Source: an uncultured Bacilli bacterium
Lineage (GTDB): Bacteria > Bacillota_I > Bacilli_A > RF39 > UBA660
NCBI GenBank assembly: GCA_947623855.1
Contig: CANQHW010000027.1
Coordinates: 1 to 11,510, forward strand
Reading direction: 5' to 3'
Length of the DNA: 11,510 bases
This document shows, one piece after another, positions 6,613-11,510 of the stretch. Both the position numbers and the translations under genes were made by a program. Below the pieces are notes generated by a model. It was given only the letters and a program-made list of their open reading frames with translations, was not told where the DNA came from and searched no databases. Position 1 is the stretch's first letter. Each line of letters opens with the position of its first letter.

Positions 6613-8250
6613 TTAAATTTCTTTTATTTCGATAATAAAGTTTGTTAATTCGTTTAAAATATTATCACTCACCTCTTTACCATTTCCATTAATTTCAATA
6701 TACATATTCCCTTTATTAGGGATTTCATAGAACAAAACTTTCTTATTTACATAGTACTTTTGTCTATTTGTATTCGTAAATATTATACCACTTAACTCCG
6801 TATATCCACCATCATAAACCTTAAAGAGTTTACTATTTAGTGTAAAATCACCAGAATATGTTAATTCATGAGCTTCACCATAAATTGAGGACATATATGT
6901 GGAATTTAAGATTTTTATAATAGCTTCATCATCTAAAGTCGTTAGTTCATAATGCACTTCATAATCATATATCAACATGTTTTCATTATAATTTAAAGCA
7001 TAGTTTCTCTCTAAATAGATGTTCGTATTTTTATCTATTTCTACATATTTATCTGGCACTTTTAAAGTAATATAATCAATATGCTTATGTTCATAATCAC
7101 TAAATCTTTGTAAAGTTCCAATAAGTAAGTTATTTTCTTTTTCAACTTTTACATAACTAGCATAATTTTTTGATGTATTAATTTTAATTTGACTAATTAA
7201 TTTTTCTGTTATTGGTAATCCTGTTGTTTTTATAGAAATAACTAATATATGGCTATTATTTAAAGCATAAATTAATTCAGCATTTTCATCTTTTCTTTTA
7301 TCTTTAGTGAAATAACTATTTTTATATATATAGCTATCATAATTACTTTCTAACTTTGTTAATGTTTCTGTAAAATCAGAATAGTTTTCATTATTTCTAT
7401 AATATTTATAGTTATTATATAATCCTGATAATTCCTCTTTATCTAAATATTCATATATATTTCTGTTCCATATGTTAACTGTTATTTCAATTTTTCCTGA
7501 TTCTAATTCTAAATCAAATCCATTAGAAGACGAATCAAGAGATTTTAATTTAAAATTTTCCGGAATTGAATACTCCACATAATAATTATTTTTAGCTATT
7601 TCATAAGTCTTACTTTTATTAATAGAATTATCTACTTCATCACTTTTTGAATATTCTATCTCAGAAATGTCTAATTCCAAATTATTTTTTAAATCAAAAT
7701 TCTCATCTTTTACATTTAAATTATATATAATAGATTGTACACTATCTAATAAAATATCAAAATAGTCATTTAGAGCTTCATATCTTATAACAACAAGTTT
7801 ATCGCTTTTCTTATAAACATTTACCATAACTTGTTCTTCACCATTTTCATATAAAATCTTATAACCATCAAATTCATATTTTGTTACTTTATCCTGTTTT
7901 TTAGACAGTAATTTATAATTTGGATTTTGTTTTTGAATATTATAGATTAATTCGTCTATCAACTCATCCATAGTTGCATAACTATATTCATCTGTTAAGG
8001 TAGTTAATTGAATTATTATTTTACTTCCGCTATTATGTTTTAAGATTACTTTATCTTTTTCTTTTTTATCTATTTTCCAGGTGCTATCATAACTTAAATA
8101 GTAACTACTTTCATCTATTTTTTTTAAGGTTGTATCTTTATTTTTGGGAAGAAAGAAAAGTAAAATTATTCCTCCAATTATTAAAATTATTAATGCTGTT
8201 ATTATCGCAATTTCATATTTTCTAATAAACTCTAATACTTTTTTCATCAT
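6613..8250 (-). CDS. Single-pass membrane protein with three probable Mog1/PsbP-like extracellular repeats
   Basis: 545 aa, family not firmly recognised. One N-terminal TM helix (about 13-34, after M-M-K-K-V-L-E-F-I-R-K) anchors a large, Lys/Asn/Tyr-rich outer part. By eye this splits into three units of similar length, at about 47-180, 216-358 and 385-543. Each starts with a strand of form Y-x-L-S/E/K-x-P/Y, continues with charged strands and ends with a helix that closes in an I-x-N/I-x-I pattern. The same plan occurs once in the zinc-ribbon protein downstream. I infer a Mog1/PsbP or DUF1795-like fold; a profile search or structure model would decide. No catalytic motif is seen. The ATG at 8250 overlaps the previous stop (ATGATG: first ATG overlaps TGA by two bases), so translation is coupled. 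The second ATG at 8247 is an equally good start. Confidence 0.75.
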   Translation of the reverse strand: MMKKVLEFIRKYEIAIITALIILIIGGIILLFFLPKNKDTTLKKIDESSYYLSYDSTWKIDKKEKDKVILKHNSGSKIIIQLTTLTDEYSYATMDELIDELIYNIQKQNPNYKLLSKKQDKVTKYEFDGYKILYENGEEQVMVNVYKKSDKLVVIRYEALNDYFDILLDSVQSIIYNLNVKDENFDLKNNLELDISEIEYSKSDEVDNSINKSKTYEIAKNNYYVEYSIPENFKLKSLDSSSNGFDLELESGKIEITVNIWNRNIYEYLDKEELSGLYNNYKYYRNNENYSDFTETLTKLESNYDSYIYKNSYFTKDKRKDENAELIYALNNSHILVISIKTTGLPITEKLISQIKINTSKNYASYVKVEKENNLLIGTLQRFSDYEHKHIDYITLKVPDKYVEIDKNTNIYLERNYALNYNENMLIYDYEVHYELTTLDDEAIIKILNSTYMSSIYGEAHELTYSGDFTLNSKLFKVYDGGYTELSGIIFTNTNRQKYYVNKKVLFYEIPNKGNMYIEINGNGKEVSDNILNELTNFIIEIKEI

Positions 8251-9974
8251 AATTTCACCATCACTACGATTAAATAATCAAACTCATCCATTATGATTAT
8301 TTGATATTTATTATTTTGATATACTGATTTTGAAATATCGTCCATTATTACTTTATAACCATCTTTTAATAGTTGCTCTTTGAAAGCGCTAGATAATTGC
8401 ATACTATTTAGGTATTTGGAGATACCATTTTTATATCTTAAACTCACTATACCATCTTTATAACTGGCTTTAACTAATTCTAAATTAATTGTTTTCTCAA
8501 TATTACCAATTTTAACATACTCTTCCCACCTATTCTTAGGGATATTATTAATAACACTTTCATCATCATATTTAATATAATAATATTTTTCCTTTAAATC
8601 ATTAAAGGGAATAGATTCTATATCTTTAAAATTAATATTTAAAAATTTATTTTGAATTTCTTTTAATACTTCTGAACTAATAGCAATTGACACACTTGCA
8701 TTCGTAGATTTAGATGTATTTATTCCTACTACTTTCCCATTTTTATTAAAAAGAGGACTTCCTTCATCACTATTTGATAAGGGAATTGATGTTTGTACAT
8801 AACCACTATTGGAAATTACTATCCCAGTTTGCACCAATGCCCCCGTACTAGATTTACTACTAATGGTAATGATGGGATCTTCGACTTTTAAAGAACTAGA
8901 TTCGCCGATTTTGACAATAGGTGTATCAGATCTTTTAAGTTTTATAACTACAACATCGGTAGTTGGGTTAGCAGTTACAATACCATCAATTTCAAATGTA
9001 TTTAAATTACTATCTTTAACTGTGATATATTGAGCATTTATTAAAGATTTCTCTATAAAATTCCAAGTAGTTACGACTAAACCATTACCAATAAAGAAAC
9101 CATTAGCTGAAGTAACAACCATATTATTGTAATAACTATTTAAATATACAATATTATTAATGTTTGTATTATAAATGTTGTTTAGTTCTTCTTCTGTCAT
9201 TCTTTCTAATTTAGAAAAATCATATACCGTTCCCAATTTTGATTCATAAGATGGTGCGATTGCCATACTTCCTTTTGTCTCTGATGATTCTATTCCACTA
9301 AAATAATTATTTACTTCATCGGTTGATTCTCCATATAAATAATATAATTTCCATTCATCATTTAATTTCTTATAATAGTAATACATTATATAATTTGTTT
9401 CGATATAATCGTATTTCATAGGATCTTCTTTACTCTGTTCTTTTATTTTTACATTTGGCAATGTTATAGAACTTATTATTACATCATCATTAAATGTTAC
9501 TCTAATATCTCCATATGAATTATAAAGTAAGCCCATTTCATTTGCTTGATTAAATATTTGTGGTATAGCTAATCCAGATACTAAATCATCTTGGTATTCT
9601 TGACTAGATGTATCTAATCCCAAAGGATTGTTATCATCTTTTGGAACTTTTGGATTATATCTTAAATCAAGCCAATCTTTATGTCGTTTATAATAATTTT
9701 CGCTTGATTCATCAGTATTGTTAAATTTTCCAAATAATAAATAAGTTGTCTTTTTTGTAAGATTTTTTATTTCATCTTCAAGCTCTTTATTTTCACTTGA
9801 TATAGAATATGTTAGATTATAGTTTGGGTTAAAATTATCAACAACATTTCCCTTTTTACTATCAGATGTAAAAGATAGCTTTGATGTATCAAAATTAAAA
9901 TTATTAGATAAAGCATATACCGTAATGGAACTTATAGTTGCTAATCCTATTAGTATAAATATTCTTTTCTTCAT
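8247..9974 (-). CDS. Trypsin/HtrA-like protein lacking catalytic His and Ser (pseudoprotease)
   Basis: 575 aa from the ATG at 9974. An N-terminal signal or anchor (about 2-23, with V-Y-A before a possible cleavage site) exports it. Residues about 47-230 have no confident family, possibly NTF2-like (Y-Y-Y-Y-K-K-L-N-D-E-W-K-L-Y). Residues about 280-442 follow the DegP/HtrA chymotrypsin-like pattern: F-F-I-G-N-G-L-V-V-T-T-W-N-F-I, where the catalytic His position is Asn305; T-T-D-V-V-V-I-K-L, with Asp340 kept; and S-D-E-G-S-P-L-F-N-K-N-G-K-V-V-G-I-N, where the catalytic Ser position is Glu404. Two of three triad residues are gone, so it should not cleave peptides this way. No PDZ domain follows; the last 130 residues are unassigned. 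A GTG at 9983 is possible, but AGGTGA (9980-9985) favours the ATG. It starts five bases after the metallopeptidase stop, suggesting the two act together. Confidence 0.82.
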   Translation of the reverse strand: MKKRIFILIGLATISSITVYALSNNFNFDTSKLSFTSDSKKGNVVDNFNPNYNLTYSISSENKELEDEIKNLTKKTTYLLFGKFNNTDESSENYYKRHKDWLDLRYNPKVPKDDNNPLGLDTSSQEYQDDLVSGLAIPQIFNQANEMGLLYNSYGDIRVTFNDDVIISSITLPNVKIKEQSKEDPMKYDYIETNYIMYYYYKKLNDEWKLYYLYGESTDEVNNYFSGIESSETKGSMAIAPSYESKLGTVYDFSKLERMTEEELNNIYNTNINNIVYLNSYYNNMVVTSANGFFIGNGLVVTTWNFIEKSLINAQYITVKDSNLNTFEIDGIVTANPTTDVVVIKLKRSDTPIVKIGESSSLKVEDPIITISSKSSTGALVQTGIVISNSGYVQTSIPLSNSDEGSPLFNKNGKVVGINTSKSTNASVSIAISSEVLKEIQNKFLNINFKDIESIPFNDLKEKYYYIKYDDESVINNIPKNRWEEYVKIGNIEKTINLELVKASYKDGIVSLRYKNGISKYLNSMQLSSAFKEQLLKDGYKVIMDDISKSVYQNNKYQIIIMDEFDYLIVVMVKL

Positions 9975-9979
9975 CCTAA

Positions 9980-9985
9980 TCACCT
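9980..9985 (-). promoter_or_regulatory. AGGTGA ribosome binding site that decides the pseudoprotease start
   Basis: AGGTGA lies five bases before the ATG at 9974 and includes the TGA stop of the preceding gene. The alternative GTG at 9983 is part of the element itself, so the ATG is preferred. Confidence 0.6.
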
Positions 9986-11242
9986 ACCATCCAACTTTGA
10001 TTTTAATACTGATACAATATATTTACTTGCATCACTGGCATTTTCCCCATTTAAATAAACATCATGAAAAGATTCGGCGATTGTTTCATCATAAATGTAC
10101 TCCCCACTATTATCCTTAGCAAGAGCATAATTAGAAATTGTCCCTCTCCACTCATCTAAAGTCATCGTCGTATTTGTAGCTTTTTTATAATTATCAAACG
10201 CTTCATTAATCATTGATAATGAATAATTACCTTCTCCAAAATCGTAATATAAATCATAATAACGGCTAACAGTATTATTATCTACCAACAATATAGATTG
10301 TAATTCATAGTGTTTCATCATTGCCAAAAAAGATAAGTAATGTCCTAATTCATGAGCAACGGGTGAATATATGGTAGAATTTTTGGGAAAATGTCCTGAA
10401 TTAGATCCGTCGTTAACAGAAGATTGTAATCGTTCCTTATTTAAAAAATAAGAGGCATTTAATAAGACTTGGGTTTTTATTACCCAAGGATAAGTTGTCG
10501 AAGAATCTGATGTTGCGAAATTAAACATAGGCATAAAAGCCGCAATATAATTATTATTCATAGAAGTATTAACTAAAGTAAGATTAGTTATATAACCTCT
10601 TACACTAGGATATTCTTCATAAATTTTTTTAAATACATTACCTAATTCTCTAGCAAAATCAACATCCATTTCGCACAAATTAACAGCTGTTATACCATAA
10701 TTATTAATTATCTCATCTTCGACCTTTTTAATTTCAGAGGGACAATTATTTTTTTGAGAAACAGAATCTTTTACAATTAAAGAAAAAGCATCACTATCAT
10801 TAGAAATACTAACACCTGAATAAGTATGATCATATATTATTACAGTGCTATATTTGCCCTTCTTTGTTGACGAACTAGATGTTTGTATTATTTCATCATT
10901 AGATTCTTTCGGATTTGTATCAAAATAATATTTCTCCTTCGGATTAATGATAACAAACGTTATCAAAATTACTACTGCTAATATACTGATTCCTACCCCT
11001 ACACCAATAAAAATTTTTTTATTATTATCTTGAGGATATTTATTTCCCAACATAGATTGCCTATAACTTTGTTGTAATTGTCCATTTTGATCATCCATTA
11101 ATTGTGGATTCTTACTTGGCTCAATATGTTGATTAGAAATATTAGCATTTTGATTTGATTGCTCAAAATTTAATTGATTACCACATCTAGAGCAAAACTT
11201 TGAGTTTGGCTCTAATGAATTACCGCATTTAGGACAAAACAT
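9980..11242 (-). CDS. Membrane-anchored HExxH zinc metallopeptidase with N-terminal zinc ribbon
   Basis: 420 aa. Cytosolic zinc ribbon (C3, C6, C17, C20), Gln/Asn-rich linker (about 25-75), TM helix (about 77-99), Ser/Thr-rich spacer, and an outer domain from about 130 to the end. The outer domain contains A-H-E-L-G-H (296-301), the HExxH zinc site with catalytic Glu298, in a hydrophobic helix (V-A-H-E-L-G-H-Y-L-S-F-L). The downstream E-T-I-A-E-S-F-H-D-V-Y (386-396) offers Glu386 or Glu390 as third zinc ligand, the layout of gluzincin-type peptidases. All three ligands therefore seem present and activity is plausible. The context around the motif also recalls HExxH domains found in phage structural proteins, but the ribbon and TM plan argues for a cell-surface enzyme. 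Substrate unknown. It is the first gene after the promoter; GAGG lies eight bases before the ATG. The next gene is a dead serine protease-like protein. Confidence 0.83.
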   Translation of the reverse strand: MFCPKCGNSLEPNSKFCSRCGNQLNFEQSNQNANISNQHIEPSKNPQLMDDQNGQLQQSYRQSMLGNKYPQDNNKKIFIGVGVGISILAVVILITFVIINPKEKYYFDTNPKESNDEIIQTSSSSTKKGKYSTVIIYDHTYSGVSISNDSDAFSLIVKDSVSQKNNCPSEIKKVEDEIINNYGITAVNLCEMDVDFARELGNVFKKIYEEYPSVRGYITNLTLVNTSMNNNYIAAFMPMFNFATSDSSTTYPWVIKTQVLLNASYFLNKERLQSSVNDGSNSGHFPKNSTIYSPVAHELGHYLSFLAMMKHYELQSILLVDNNTVSRYYDLYYDFGEGNYSLSMINEAFDNYKKATNTTMTLDEWRGTISNYALAKDNSGEYIYDETIAESFHDVYLNGENASDASKYIVSVLKSKLDGR

Positions 11243-11269
11243 AAAACACGCCTCTATTCTAATAAAATA

Positions 11270-11278
11270 ATTATAGCA
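11270..11278 (-). promoter_or_regulatory. Extended -10 promoter of the ten-gene run
   Basis: The minus strand reads TGCTATAAT (11278-11270), a perfect extended -10 element. The -35 position 17 bases upstream (TATTAA) is poor, which extended -10 promoters tolerate. Transcription would start near 11263, giving a leader of about 20 bases before the ATG at 11242. No operator-like inverted repeat is evident. The rest of the gap to 11360 is plain AT-rich sequence. Confidence 0.6.
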
Positions 11279-11360
11279 TGAATTTGAAAATTTTAATATA
11301 ATATTTATATCTAATTAAACAATACATAGCTTTATGTTGTTATGTCTTGACAAAAATATA

Positions 11361-11510
11361 TCATTCAAATCTTTCTTTTAATTTTTTACCTTTTTCAAGT
11401 TCCTTTAAACTCTTCTTAGGAGTTGGTAAATTTTCAGGCATAGTTCCTCCTAATTTTTTTATTGTATCTCTTATAGTTTTACCAACATCATAATGAGTTT
11501 CATTAGCAAC
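11361..11510 (-). CDS. dinD: DinD-like DNA-damage-inducible protein D, C-terminal fragment
   Basis: The open frame entering from the right edge gives the last 49 residues of a protein and ends at TGA (11363-11361). It contains V-A-N-E-T-H-Y-D-V-G-K-T-I-R and the L-G-G-T-M-P-E-N-L-P-T-P segment followed by a Lys/Glu-rich end, which match my recollection of the conserved C-terminus of DinD (damage-inducible protein D) proteins. In Escherichia coli dinD is LexA-controlled; homologues often sit in accessory regions. The N-terminal domain and promoter lie outside the window. It has the same orientation as the downstream run, but a 118-base gap and a separate promoter suggest an independent unit. 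Confidence 0.72.
   Translation of the reverse strand, partial: VANETHYDVGKTIRDTIKKLGGTMPENLPTPKKSLKELEKGKKLKERFE

Noticed and set aside
6856..6870. H-E-L-T-Y in the 545-aa protein as a zinc-protease motif
   Set aside because: The second histidine of HExxH is absent and no other zinc ligand pattern is visible.
9925..10119. His-rich open frame on the plus strand
   Set aside because: It is the complement of the peptidase and pseudoprotease genes; the His richness mirrors Met/Val-type codons on the coding strand.
11324..11337. ACATA/TATGT hairpin after the DinD-like gene as a terminator
   Set aside because: The 5-bp stem has a single G-C pair and no T run follows on the minus strand.
11347..11352. 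Perfect TTGACA on the plus strand as a -35 box
   Set aside because: No -10 box lies at 16-18 bases downstream, and the only gene there runs on the opposite strand.
1..11510. CRISPR array, tRNA, rRNA or insertion sequence
   Set aside because: No spaced direct repeats, cloverleaf sequence, conserved rRNA stretch, transposase or terminal inverted repeats were seen on either strand.

Overview
The window is strongly AT-rich and comes from a Gram-positive-type (Bacillota-like) bacterium. The evidence is AGGAGG-type ribosome binding sites, a lipoprotein signal peptide, LemA, membrane proteins with a cytosolic zinc ribbon, and tightly packed genes. TGA ends at least three genes, so the genetic code is the standard bacterial one and not the Mycoplasma code. 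An uncultured, anaerobic, gut-type low-GC lineage would fit (the radical SAM enzyme suggests anaerobiosis), but the sequence does not fix the taxon.

All supported genes lie on the minus strand, so transcription runs from high to low coordinates. At the right edge is the C-terminal end of a DinD-like (DNA-damage-inducible protein D) gene (11361-11510). A 118-base gap follows, with a good extended -10 promoter (TG-C-TATAAT at 11270-11278). From there a nearly gapless run of ten genes reads to position 163. In transcription order these are: a membrane-anchored HExxH metallopeptidase with a cytosolic zinc ribbon; a secreted or anchored trypsin/HtrA-like protein that has lost its catalytic His and Ser; a single-pass protein with three probable copies of an extracellular beta-rich domain; a zinc-ribbon, Q/N-rich linker, single-pass protein with one such domain; an unrecognised two-TM protein; a short zinc-ribbon multi-TM protein; a lipoprotein with two BLIP-like repeats; LemA; a DUF2207 membrane protein; and a radical SAM/SPASM enzyme. 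A weak hairpin plus T6 (3903-3923) may attenuate transcription between the lipoprotein and lemA, splitting the run into an envelope block and a LemA/DUF2207/radical SAM block. At the left edge, a near-consensus promoter (TTTACA, 17 bases, TATAAT) points out of the window.

The most interesting observation is the last block. The DUF2207 protein ends in three CSSCGGG heptads (six cysteines) instead of the plain Gly/Ser tail ending in GSW that is common in this kind of protein. The very next gene, whose start codon lies inside the end of the tail's coding sequence, encodes a radical SAM/SPASM enzyme with all ten expected cluster cysteines. Predicted topology puts the Cys tail in the cytosol, where the enzyme would be. 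I infer that the enzyme modifies the tail, for example by thioether cross-linking as in sactipeptide or ranthipeptide maturation, but on a full-length membrane protein and not on a small precursor peptide. The envelope block, with an apparently active metallopeptidase beside a dead serine protease-like protein and shared zinc-ribbon and beta-rich modules, looks like an uncharacterised cell-surface complex. Any link between the two blocks is inferred from co-orientation and spacing only.
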